From: Cricetomys ansorgei
Lineage: Eukaryota; Chordata; Mammalia; Rodentia; Nesomyidae
Direction: 5' to 3'
Assembly: GCA_026225945.1 (NCBI GenBank)
Contig: JAMJFZ010000181.1
Span: 2,914,001 to 2,978,000, forward strand
Length of the DNA: 64,000 nucleotides
Shown: positions 54,025 to 64,000 of the stretch, in pieces
Layout of the letters: each line of letters opens with the position of its first letter
Position numbering within the stretch: position 1 is the first letter of the stretch
Program-made: the position numbers and the translations under genes
The notes under the pieces: model-generated
What the model saw: the letters and a program-made list of their open reading frames with translations, nothing else
The model's database searches: none
What the model was told of the DNA's origin: nothing

Positions 54025-54477
54025 CCTAAACATAGCCTTATGGCTATCTACTTCCAATACAATTTATGCAGAACAACACCTTTTTTCCTCCACACCAGCT
54101 TCTACTGGTGTCATCTTTCTCCTGCAGAATATTAGTGGCTGTCTGAACAATCACATCCAAATAAAAATGTATGTTTGACTTTTTTCAATTTCTTATATTG
54201 TTTCCTTTTCTATTAGTGTCCCTCTACACCCTCAAAATAATTCTGTCTAGAGCCAAGTTCTATAGGTTACCAATTTTAAGTTCAGGTGATAGAAACCTGG
54301 AATACAGATTTGAGGAATGAAGGCTAACTTTACAATAACTAAATATGCTCACACATACACAGAGGTGGGGCAGGGGACAAAGAAGTGGGGGAGGGAGAAA
54401 AGATATAGAACTAAATAGTAGTTACCATTAAATGTTTCAGAACGCCTTCATTGAAGAAATCACTAAAGGTAAATACC

Positions 54478-54570
54478 AAGCTGGGAATGTAGCTCCGTGG
54501 TGTAGTGCTTGACTAACAATATACAAGGCTCTAGTAGGCTTTGATACCTAGCACCACAAAACAAAACAAT
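54478..54570 (+). mobile_element. ID-family SINE
   Basis: GCTGGGAATGTAGCTCCGTG (box A region), TAGTGCTTGACTAACAATAT, TTTGATACCTAGCACCAC (box B region) and an AAACAAAACAA tail match an ID element of about 75 bases plus tail. Confidence 0.88.
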
Positions 54571-54969
54571 CCTTCCCCGACCAACCAAGTACTCATTAGG
54601 TTCTAACTCATGGACTAGAAAAATGCTTACTTGATTTGAACATCTCAAGCTATATCCAGACTATGACTGTCATAATCTGACAATGTCATTTACAACTATC
54701 AACACCCTGTTAGAACAAATTTCTTCTTAACAAAGATAGCACTAAAGCTCTCTAAACCAATTTCCCAGTCCTTACTTCTTTTCCTTTCTAGTCAATCTCA
54801 TCAATTTCATTTGCTCAAAACTCTTCAGGAGTTTTTAAAGGAGAAAAAAGTCAACTTACCCTGACATTCTTAAGACTTCTTGCATGTGGTATTTCACCAA
54901 TTCCTGTTTTAACGTCGCCTAATATCTATCCAACTGACACAAGGTCTATTTTAACAAAGCTTTTCTGTA

Positions 54970-55330
54970 TTTCCTTGTGTTAGTCAGAGCTTTTATCATG
55001 ACAAGCACCAAAGAAAAACACTTTAAGAGGAAGCATTCACTCTAGGTCTAGGGTTTCTGAGGTCACCTTTATCCACTGCTGTGAGCCTGAAGCAAGGCAG
55101 AGCATTGCAGGGCAAGAGTATGTGGTCAGAGTGGCCACTCACCTCAGTGTATCAGGAAGCAGAGAGAGAAGGCCAGGGTTAAGATACAGTCCCCAAGGAG
55201 AGAACCTCAGTGACCTACATCCTCACCTAGATCCTATGTCCCAAGGCTTCAAGGACCTTCCAGGGACTACACCCTCAATACATGAATCTACATTACCCAT
55301 TATAAATTCAAATAATATTCCTCTGTAAAG
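54970..55330 (-). mobile_element. MaLR-like LTR fragment, reversed
   Basis: GTTAGTCAGAGCTTTTATCA, AAGCAGAGAGAGAAGGCCAG, CAGTGACCTACATCCTCACC, ACCCTCAATACATGAATC and a final AAATTC read as a reverse-complemented MaLR-type LTR. It is old. Confidence 0.6.
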
Positions 55331-55539
55331 CCATCACTGATATCTTTTAAGTGGGATTCAGGAGATGAGGTCTCTTAATATTGACCAGTTGTAGAAGAAG
55401 ACGTTGATTCAGGGAAAACACTATTTGTTCTTTGTCTAATTAAATCACTGGTTCTTGCCCTGGAGCATGTCAGCCTCTTTACAAGCTAGTCTTAATCCTT
55501 GAACTGGAAGGTAGCCTTCATATAATCTATAACATTTAA

Positions 55540-56060
55540 ACTGTTAGCCCAGACCTAGAAGGCTTCAGCCTTAGCCTCTGAGACCTACTGCTGACTGAGC
55601 CACTCTGACTAGCTCCTTCTGAACTCTTACTCTTCTTGTTCAACTCACTCTCTGTTCTGGGCTTCTTCTGCTGTGTCACTATGCTTCTCCCTGAGCTCCC
55701 ACTGCTCCATCCTGCCTCTGAAATGGACTGTTTCAACTAACTGCTCTGTAACTCACTCAAGCCTCAGCTTCTATAATTCCTCTGTAACCAACTCTTCAAC
55801 TGCTCCTCAACTGACTCTTCAGCCTGCTGTTCAACTGAGTCTTCTGCCTGCTTCTGTTAAATAAAGGAACCTAACTCTTCTGTAACTCTCTTGATTTGAG
55901 CACACCTTTTCTCGTCAGAGTTGAGCATGTCCTTATTCTGCTAACTCTTCCTCTGATTAGTCACTTTGTTTGCCATTTACTCTGACTCATCTCAGATGTT
56001 CTTCTTGTGTGACAATGACTCCTTCTGAATTCTGCTTCCTGTATCTACTTCCACAGTACC
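55540..56060. repeat. TC-rich quasi-periodic stretch
   Basis: Repeated words such as CAACTG, ACTCTTC, CTCTTCTG and TCTGTAACTC recur irregularly over about 500 bases, for example CAACTGCTCC, CAACTGACTC and CAACTGAGTC at about 55797-55840. It may be a decayed short-unit satellite or part of a rodent repeat I do not recognise. Confidence 0.55.
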
Positions 56061-56072
56061 CCCCAGCCCCTA

Positions 56073-56180
56073 GGGATTAAAGGCATGGACCACCACTGCT
56101 TCTGAATACTGGGATTAAAGGTGTTTGCTACTACCAGTTTTTTAATACTGGATTAAAGGTGTGTCTACATTCCATCCAGA
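56073..56180 (-). repeat. Three-copy ~38-bp tandem of the B1 5' end
   Basis: GGGATTAAAGG occurs at 56073 and 56111, and GGATTAAAGG at 56150, each followed by a degenerate CACCACTGC-like segment. This is the reverse complement of the B1 start GCAGTGGTGG...CCTTTAATCCC. The unit contains the B1 Pol III box A region. Confidence 0.85.
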
Positions 56181-56459
56181 TCACACAGGTCTCTGAATAT
56201 AGCTCCTGGAATGTAGACCCTAGCTTTCACACAGGGATATTCTTCTACAGCAGGTGAGTTAGTCGGCTGACAGTTGAGTTGATCTTGTTTAGTCTTGGGT
56301 CCTTCTGGCACAAGAATCAGCACATGATTTAAGAAATTACCCTAAAGCTCAGAAACAAAACACAAAAATGATCCATATCATGATAAGAAATCATTATTCC
56401 TGCCTATGCTTATTAATTTTCAAGAAGCAACAGTGAGTATTATGCAGCTGGCAATCTAT

Positions 56460-56758
56460 AAGATTATGAGTGCATGAGGGCTCACATTTATGTGGGCCCA
56501 TGTGTATGCAGGTCTGCTCACATGTATGTGTAGAGGCAAGTCAATCAACCTCCAGTGTTGTCCTTCAGGAGCCATCCTCCTGAGTCTTTCTGAGATGGGG
56601 CCACTCATCATCCTGGAACTTCATTGAGTAGGTCAGGTTGCTTGGCTAATGATTATCAGGAATTTCCATCTCTGCCTCTCCAGTGCTGGAATTACAAGTG
56701 GATACCCAACCATGCTTGCCCAATAAGCACTTTTTACTAGGCCATCTCTCCAGACCCA
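56460..56758 (-). mobile_element. B4-type SINE
   Basis: TCCTGGAACTTCATTGAGTA, CATCTCTGCCTCTCCAGTGC, TGGAATTACAAGTGGATACC, AAGCACTTTTTACTAGG and CCATCTCTCCAG give a reverse-complemented B4 (tRNA head at the right end, B1-like body in the middle). Confidence 0.8.
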
Positions 56759-56759
56759 A

Positions 56760-58794
56760 ACAAAGATATTGATTTGTAATCATTGAGAAGGAAACAATCT
56801 AAAAGTCTATTTTAGAGGCACTTAAAAAGTCAAATGTATAAAATATTCTATCACAAAGAAAATCAACAAAAAATGTTTTTATTTTGATCATAAATTAATA
56901 AAACTCATAAAAAAAAAAAAAAGAACTGACTGGGACACCTTTACTAGCAACAGGATCTATTATAGCAGCCTTATTAAGAAGATTTACCTCATGTTCTCCA
57001 AACAGAAACTCGATTTCAAAGTGAATAAAGAAAGGCAGTGTCTGTTAATACAGGTATCCAGGTGGGAGGAAATGTAGTGGGTAAAAGCCAGGAAAGTAGA
57101 AAGGGGCCCAAGTAACTAGAAGAAAAGAAGCATAAGGAAGGAAGTTGGGGAAGACAATAGAACAAAGTAGATGGGGTAAATTCTGGGTGGGAAAGAGTAC
57201 AACTGAAAAGGGGGTTGGGTACAAACCAAATGAAGTACACATAAAAGTGCCATTTGGATACCGACTACTTTTTAAGCTAATTGAAAACTACAAAAAGGAA
57301 AGCAAAAGACGATTATCACTTTAACAGGAGAAACCAATCAGACCTGAAAACTTTAACCTCCATTTAAATGTTCGCTTCACCAAATGAACTGAAAGATGCC
57401 CTAACGGTGTGCTTCTGTCCTTCACTTGGTCAATAAAGTAATTGCTTATAGGAAGAAGTCTGGCATTATTGGGTTTGACAGTGATGGCTGATATTAAACA
57501 TTTCTCTATTGATTCCTCTGAAGAATACCTACTTGGTGATTTATAGTGCCAACAATGCTAAAAGTAGAGTTGGTATTCAAAAACTGTATGGAAAGCATGG
57601 ACAGTTATCAAGTACATGTCCATCAGGGTGTTGCCTAGGTACACAGAAGAGTACAGACAGCTCTGCATATATTTCTCACATAATGTGGGTTTTACTATCT
57701 CTTTTGCTAATTCTTCATTGTAAATTAGGTTAACAAAATTTATAAGGACACAGCTCACCGTCTAATAGTAGGTAAGCCCGAAAGAAAAGCCAATTCCTCT
57801 ACATCAAGCTGGTTCTCAAGACTAGGACTTTAAAATATGGCTTGAAGTTAAATGTTCATATCATGAGAAAGTACTTGATAATAAAGGGCCTCATATCAAT
57901 GCTAAAGAACAATGAAATAGCTGCATAGTTCACCTTTCTTTTAAAATTAATTAGCAATTTTTAAAATTAAAAATATAGGTGGAGAGGTGAAACTGCAGGT
58001 TAAACTCAACAAGTTATAGAAGTCAATAAAAAGTCAATACATAATACTGTTATCTAAATTACAGATTTACAGATCATTTTGAAAACAGTCTAAAAATACT
58101 CTAGAATAAAATGTAAATGGCAACTCTAGTAAACCTTTCTGGCATATGGCCCAAAGTAAACTAACTTGCCTATATTAAAACTGCAACCTCCACATGGGTT
58201 CCACTTGGAAAGCCACAGTGAAGTTAGAAAATAATTTGTTAGAAGGCTAACATGTCTCAGCAAATACTTGCTGATTAAGTGTTCTCAAAAAATGAGCCAA
58301 GAAGTATCTACAATTGCTTGCTATTCATTTTAGGTTCTCAGAGCCACTAATATTTATTGATTATAAGGCTAACTGCATAGAAAGGCATAGAAAAACTTTA
58401 AAGAAAACTCCTCCTCAAATTTAGCCAGGGAGAAAATAAATATTATGTAAGTATAAAATAAAATTTAATAACCTGGGGATGCTTATTAACACCAAATTTA
58501 ATGGAATACAGTATTAAACAAAATAACAATTTGGATGACACTAATCTGCCAAATGTTTCTAGAGCAACTTCCATGTGCCAGGTACTGTTTGCAGGCTATA
58601 GTTGCATAGACACGCACAGACTCCCTAATATAAACTTAAGCCTCTTAGCTGCTTAAACGTCCTATGAAAGAACTACGTGTGTATAATCATATATACAAAA
58701 TTGGAACGTGAATATAGAGTGCTCAGTTAACATAGTACACATTTTACAGTGAAATGCACAGAAATTCTGAAATACAACATTACAATATTATCAG
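56760..58794. other. Intronic sequence, no element recognised
   Basis: An A run near 56911-56924 and a purine-rich segment at about 57060-57200. No exon or SINE identified. Confidence 0.5.
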
Positions 58795-58925
58795 CTAGAG
58801 TTATGATCTAGAATGTACCCTAAAGACCCACAGGATAAAGGCTTTGAGTCCCCAGTGTGGCACTACTGAAAAACTGTAGAACCTGTGGGGCCAGATCAAT
58901 ATGGTACGCTCTCTAATAGACTTGT
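58795..58925 (+). mobile_element. MaLR-like LTR 5' fragment
   Basis: TAGAATGTACCCTAAAGACC, GGATAAAGGCTTTGAGTCCC and CAGTGTGGCACTACTG match the start of an old rodent LTR. Confidence 0.55.
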
Positions 58926-59419
58926 GAAAGAAAGCCCACCCATGCCTCATTTGTCTATCTCTTTCTCTCTCCCATTCTCCTCCTCTCCCTCTCTCTTTTC
59001 AAGTTTGAGTAGACAAAAAAGATAAAATGTTTCTTAATCAATTAAATTGATGTTTACAGAATAAGATCACTGCTTACCGTTTACCCTGTAATTTCTATAT
59101 GAGGAAATAAACTGATAAATTTTACAATTTAAAGTTATTTTGCACAGGTGTGACTAATTCAATGGTTTGTTGCCTTTTTCTTATATTTCATTTCAGACAG
59201 ATCTCAAATCAACAGAGACTGAAATTATTCTAGACACACAGAATATGTACACAAACACTTATCAACAAAGCCAAACAACAACCAAAAAAGGAAAATGCTT
59301 CATCAATATCCAAGAAACAAATGCACTACTTACTTACAAGTAATCCCAAGTGCCAATCTCCTAGATGTACATAACGTCTAGCGCACTGTTTCAAATGGTT
59401 TCGAAGACATATTATTTAA

Positions 59420-59725
59420 CTGCTGCTTTAGCTTGGATACAAAATGTCTCCCACGACTTGTACTAAATGTGTGGTCCCCAGTGATGATGCTGTTTTGTGG
59501 AGCTGTGGAACAGGATCTAGCTTTGGCCTATGCTCTCTCTGCAACCTGGTCCAGTGAGATGTAACAAGTGTGCTGCAAGCTCACAGGGCACCACTGGAGC
59601 CCAGAGCCGTACCTTTCCTATCACGATGGACTGTACCCTTTAAACCACTAGCCAAAATAAATTTCTCCTCCCTTAAGCAGCTTCAAGACAATTTTGTCAC
59701 AGTGATGAGAAAAACAACTAATACA
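59420..59725 (+). mobile_element. LTR/RMER-like repeat
   Basis: GTGTGGTCCCCAGTGATGAT, CACGATGGACTGTACCC, CAAAATAAATTTCTCCTCCC, TTTTGTCACAGTGATGAGAA and CTAATACA follow the order of a rodent LTR-type repeat, related in its 3' end to 11540-11893. Confidence 0.68.
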
Positions 59726-60384
59726 TTCTCATCAGCAAAGAGGAAAAATGACAAAAAAAAAAGAGAGAGAAAAAACAGACTTCTACTGTATTACTTCACA
59801 TACACAATTTAATTTCTTTTGTTTATCCAAACCTTGAATATATGCCAATTTGCTATTTTGATTCTCAACTGTTTTTACAAGGAAAATACTGCCTTGAAAA
59901 AATGTGAAGAAGTTTGACAAAAGAGTAAACAGAAACATATAATCTAGGAAACATAATTCTTTTGTTCTTCAACCTAACTTTCAAATATTCATTGCTATTC
60001 CTAGATGGCAATGAAAACATAGGGAAGTCATTTTTATAGTGATGTAATTCCTCTACGATATTAATTATTCTGGTTTTCTGTTTTTCAAGATCTTAGATTT
60101 GATATCTTCACTTATAGGTGCCTCATTTTCATATACAATAACTTCATAGTATAAAATTATAAATTCAGTAACTTCAAATGTCTATTTCAAAGGTACAAAA
60201 GCTGTTTATAGAATCTTGAACCACATTTCTTATTTATGGATTAATTAACTTAGAAAATATGTTGTATGTTTCCATTTCCTTCTTTGGTATAGAAAATAGC
60301 TATTTCTGTTACGGGTAGAAGAACTACGTACTTATAAAGTTCATAGGTAAAAGCCTCGGTCTTCAAGGGATGGAAGATCTATAA

Positions 60385-60665
60385 AGAAGTAATTTCTATT
60401 GATGTAACAAACAATATGACCAAAAGCAACTTGGAGAGGAAAGGGTTATTTAAGTCTACAAGTTACAGTGTGTATTTGAAGAAAGCTAAGGCAGGAATGG
60501 AAGCAGAGACCACATAAGATTGCTGCTTGCTGGCTTATTCCCAATGGCTTGCTCAGCCTGCTTTCTTATACAACACTGGGCCACATGCTAGGGGGTGGAA
60601 ATGACCACAGTATGCTGGGCCCTCCCACATTAATTATTAATAATGAGCCACATACCCACTGTTGG
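60385..60665 (-). mobile_element. Rodent interspersed repeat, reverse copy of the 38113-38535 family
   Basis: ATGACCAAAAGCAACTTGGA, GGAAAGGGTTATTTAAGTC, TGGCTTGCTCAGCCTGC and CTGGGCCCTCCCACATTAAT are the reverse complement of words in the 38113-38535 copy. Confidence 0.85.
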
Positions 60666-60818
60666 CTATCATTCTATTCTTAGAAATTCTGCATTGTCAA
60701 TGGCAGACATGAGTTATTAGAAAACAGAGTAGCTAACATTTTATAGGATTAATCCAGAAAGGATGAATAAATACATATGTTCTTATACATTCAGGAAATT
60801 TTATGAACCCCTGCAGTG

Positions 60819-60867
<49 letters not shown>

Positions 60868-60886
60868 TGCGCACGCGCGCACGTGA
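60819..60886. repeat. Alternating purine-pyrimidine tract, (GT)n plus CG-rich end with 16-bp palindrome
   Basis: GT runs from about 60819 to 60863, then GCGC and GTGC/GCAC words to 60886. Positions 60863-60878 form a perfect 16-base palindrome. Strict alternation and GC content favour left-handed DNA in vitro. Confidence 0.93.
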
Positions 60887-61119
60887 GTCCACTTGCGCAC
60901 TAGTTTGAAGTATACCTATACCATTAAAAATCTGTCATTTTGGGAAATCAATATTCTTGGGCTCCATCATATTTTTCAAATGTTTTTTCTCAATTCTTAT
61001 ACAAAAGTTGTATATTTTATGAAATTCACATCATGCTTTGCAGCATATATATACTCTGTGATGTCCAACAAAGGGTAAGTTTATGCAACTCCTTAGCATA
61101 ATTTCTTTATGGTAAAAAC

Positions 61120-61232
61120 TCTTTAAATAAGGTCTCCTCCCTACATAGCCCAGGCTGGTTTTGAACTCACAGAGACCCTGCTGCCTCAGCCTCTCCAGTC
61201 CTGGGACTATAGGCATATACTTCTGTATCTGA
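61120..61232 (-). mobile_element. B1-type SINE
   Basis: AGCCCAGGCTGGTTTTGAAC, TCACAGAGACCCTGCTGCCT and CAGTCCTGGGACTATAGGCA read as a reverse-complemented, diverged B1. Confidence 0.85.
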
Positions 61233-61811
61233 CTGAAAAATGTTTTTTAACAATCCTTTTCCTGAGTGCTTCCCTGTGTGAAGCATTGTATCTGACATCT
61301 GATAGAGACAATTACCTAAATTCTCACAATCTCATAAGATACAGATTATATGAACACTGAAGGACAAGAAATTAAACTTCAAAGAGGTCAAATAACAACC
61401 TAAACTTTTTTAATTAAGATGCAAACTATAGATTCTCTGTATCCAAAACCCATGCATTACTATGTCTTAATACAATATGTATTAAGAAACAAAGGTCAGC
61501 TCTGTAGTCATGTCTCCCAGTCAAAAGGAACTATTGAGCAAAGCATTGATTTATATACTTCTGGATTTCCAAATTATTTTAAACCACACAGGTCTAATGG
61601 CCATGCTATTTAATACTTGTAGAATTAGGAGAATCGATACTGGATGAATATTCAACTGGCCTCAAAATTCTCAACAAGATTTAGAGGAAATGCTAATGTA
61701 GAGTCTGTATAGGAGAATACTACCTCTTGTCTACAATTAAGCTTTCTCCAGAGTTTATATTCTTAGCCTTGAAAATAATTCTTGAAATTGAGCTTAATAA
61801 TCCAGAGGCAT

Positions 61812-62009
61812 CAAGGCAGTGGTGGCGCATGCCTTTAATTCCAGTACTCCAGAGGCAGAGGCAGGCCGGTCTCTGTGGGTTTGAGGCTGGCCTGGTCTAC
61901 AGAGTGAGGTCCAAGACAGAGTTACAACAGAGAAATCCTGTCTTGAAAAACAGAAAGAAGGAAAGAAGGAAGGGAGAGAGGGAGGGAAGGGAGAGAAGAA
62001 GGAAGGAAA
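61812..62009 (+). mobile_element. B1 SINE with perfect 13-bp target-site duplication and purine tail
   Basis: AAGGCAGTGGTGGCGCATGC, CCAGTACTCCAGAGGCAGAG, GAGGCTGGCCTGGTCTACAG and AGAGAAATCCTGTCTTGAAA. The A tail has become a GAAG/GGAG tract to 62009. AATCCAGAGGCAT at 61799-61811 and 62010-62022 is an exact duplication, marking a fairly recent insertion. Confidence 0.96.
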
Positions 62010-62124
62010 AATCCAGAGGCATTCGGCTACAATCATTATCTGGTAAAATTATTACACTGGAAAAGTATCCATTTTCTGTTTCTCTTTGTATAGCAAGAGT
62101 ATGGATAAAGTTCTATGGAGAAAG

Positions 62125-62232
62125 AAGGGATGGTGCATACCTTTAATTCCAGCACTTGGAAGGCTGAGGATAGAGGATCATGAATTCAAGATCAGCCTTG
62201 GCTACATATGTAAATCCCTTATTCAAAAGGAA
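62125..62232 (+). mobile_element. Diverged B1-like SINE
   Basis: GGTGCATACCTTTAATTCCA, GCACTTGGAAGGCTGAGG and ATTCAAGATCAGCCTTGGCT. It is inserted about 100 bases after the previous B1. Confidence 0.85.
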
Positions 62233-62886
62233 GTTTAATAACTTTTCAAATTTAGGTTCCCCTTCCTAATTCTACATGAAAACTGAAGACCCAGTCTGCA
62301 ACAATACTTGTTCATTTTCATACTAATTATTAAGCAATAATCTAAATTGTATGTGCATATGAGAAAGTAATGGAGAACTTTCTGAAGCTCAAACATACAA
62401 GAACTAGCAGTCATGTCGGCTCTTCATTTCTTAAAATCTGTAAGAAATAGTATTCCACATAACAAATGGATTTGTGCTCAGGATATTTTATGTTAAACAC
62501 ATGTACCTACTGAAAGACTTCTTCGAATTTTGAACATATGTATACTCTGTTTCCCTAAAGAAAGTAGTAGATGGTATTTTGGACAGTCAAAACCTATACT
62601 TCCCCTCCTGATCAGACTTTATCCAGCCTACACCACTTCCAAGGCCACTCCCACACTGAGCATGTTTGATGAAGCCATGTATGTTGGGCAATAAGATATC
62701 ACTCCACACTGCCATTTTAAAGCTATGAATCTACCATTGCTGTTCTTTCAATCATAAGACTGTGTCTCACAAGGAATGTTCCTTCAGCTTTTTTCCCTGA
62801 ATGTAGAACATCCAGATATAGGATCATAAACAAAAAAGGAAAATAACTTTTACTGTAATGCACCATGAAAATGTGGGAACTCTTGA

Positions 62887-63241
62887 TGTGATGGTTTAAA
62901 TAAGAATGGCTCCCATAGGTTCATATATTTGAATACTTAGGGGGTGGCACTACTTGAAAGGATTAGGAGGTATGACCTTGTTGAAAAGGTGTGTCACTGG
63001 GGTAGGTTTTGAGGATTCAGAAGTCCATGCCAAGCCAAAGTCTCTCTCTTCCTGCTGCCTGCGAATCTGGATTTAGAACTTCTCCAGCACCATGTCTGTC
63101 TGTGTGCCACTGTGCTCCCTGCTGTGATGAAAATGGACTAAACCTCTAAAACTATGTGCAAGCCCTAGTTAAATGATTTCTTTTACAAGAATTACTGTGA
63201 TCATGGTGTCTATTCACAGCAACAGAACATCGACTAAGAAA
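62887..63241 (+). mobile_element. MaLR (ORR1/MT-like) solo LTR with 5-bp duplication
   Basis: It starts TGTGATGGTTTAAATAAG, with GTGTGTCACTGGGGTAGG, TCTTCCTGCTGCCTGCGAA, CTTCTCCAGCACCATGTCTG and TGTGATCATGGTGTCTATTC, and ends GACTAAGAAA. CTTGA at 62882-62886 and 63242-63246 is the expected 5-base target duplication. No internal region is present, so it is a solo LTR. Confidence 0.9.
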
Positions 63242-63443
63242 CTTGATAATAAAATATAACTTTGCCCAAGCTGATTGATATGATACTCAGATTTACTAGG
63301 CCCTGGTATCCATTTGTCAATTTCTAGATTGCACCTGATTTTGTATGGCATCTTTCTGTTTCTTATTACTGTATTTAAGATGAGTACATGAACACAAATA
63401 TAAATATAAGGCAGAAGCACATCTTCAATTAAAATTTCTTCTT

Positions 63444-63600
63444 AGCCAGGAAGTAGTGCTGCATGCCTTAAGTCCAAGTACTTGGGAAGCAGAAGTAGGT
63501 GGGTCTCTGTAAGTTCAAGGCCAGCCTGGTCTACAGAGTGAGTTTCAGGACAGCCAGAGTTACAATGAAGAAACCCTGTCTCAGGAAAATTTTTTTTAAA
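63444..63600 (+). mobile_element. B1 SINE
   Basis: AGCCAGGAAGTAGTGCTGCA, CAAGTACTTGGGAAGCAGAA, CAAGGCCAGCCTGGTCTACA and AAGAAACCCTGTCTCAGG, with a T/A-rich end. Confidence 0.93.
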
Positions 63601-64000
63601 AAGTTAGAATTTGTATCACTAATAAATGTGACCTTAAAAGATAGTACAGTGTGGAAGAAAAAAGGTAACAAAAGCCTGTTATCACATTAAGACTTTGTTG
63701 GTGTTTAAATCTATTTACACTAAATATATATTAAACCAAATTATATGTTTTTACTCGGTGTTAAATGTTAGACAATGGCATTCAAAAGGTTAGAAGCAAC
63801 ATATTTGTGCTCACAGCATAAGAGCAACATCCAGTAAAATACTTCTTCAAAGAGAAAAGTAGATATATTTTTTATTTTAGACACATTTCATAAGCTACAA
63901 AAATGTTTTAAAAGAGAGAAGATTTCAAATTGATTTCCAATTAACTGGAATGTTAAATAAGTTTCTTTCTTGAAAACTAGACTCAAACTACCTAATATAT

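Noticed and set aside
54478..54570. tRNA gene
   Set aside because: Box A/B-like words belong to an ID SINE with an A-rich tail; no tRNA cloverleaf or mature 3' end.
61727..62146. 139-codon plus-strand open frame, the longest seen
   Set aside because: It reads through a B1 SINE and its purine tail (runs of Arg/Lys/Glu); no start or product of its own.

Overview
The window is non-coding-rich, AT-rich vertebrate DNA from a muroid rodent (mouse, rat, hamster or vole group). The evidence is many B1 (7SL-derived), B2/B3/B4 and ID (tRNA-derived) SINEs, rodent MaLR-type LTRs, long dinucleotide microsatellites, scarce CpG, and short exons with GT/AG splice sites. The species cannot be fixed from the sequence alone. 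Repeat names below come from recognised consensus features, not from a RepeatMasker run.

One gene is recognised, on the minus strand: BBX (bobby sox homolog, an HMG-box transcription factor). Three consecutive coding exons are present. The start-codon exon is at 14200-14370 (codons 1-54), the exon with most of the HMG box at 9017-9259 (codons 55-135), and the exon that finishes the HMG box at 1408-1603 (codons 136-200 plus one base). All splice sites are canonical, phases agree, and the joined frame is open. The 3' part of the gene lies beyond base 1. The 5' leader and promoter lie beyond base 64000, or in non-coding exons I cannot identify.

Layout by region: 1-1407, 1604-9016 and 9260-14199 are introns. 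From 14371 to 64000, almost 50 kb is most simply read as 5' intronic sequence of the same gene. It carries old and young SINEs, LTR fragments, L1 remnants and simple repeats. Repeat-poor stretches (about 7350-8230, 15880-16300, 19800-20080 and 27225-27440) contain homeobox-like, SOX-like or AP-1-like words and are candidates for conserved regulatory elements, by inference only.

The most unusual structures are: a five-unit tandem array made from the 3' half of a B1-like SINE (53599-54024); a roughly 38-bp tandem of B1 5' ends next to a TC-rich quasi-periodic stretch (55540-56180); a perfect 12-bp-arm inverted repeat with a one-base spacer (21370-21394); a long alternating purine-pyrimidine tract with a 16-bp palindrome (60819-60886); and three CTCF-like motifs in one orientation (23609, 37281, 51026). 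I see no complete new gene system, CRISPR array, rRNA gene or tRNA gene.
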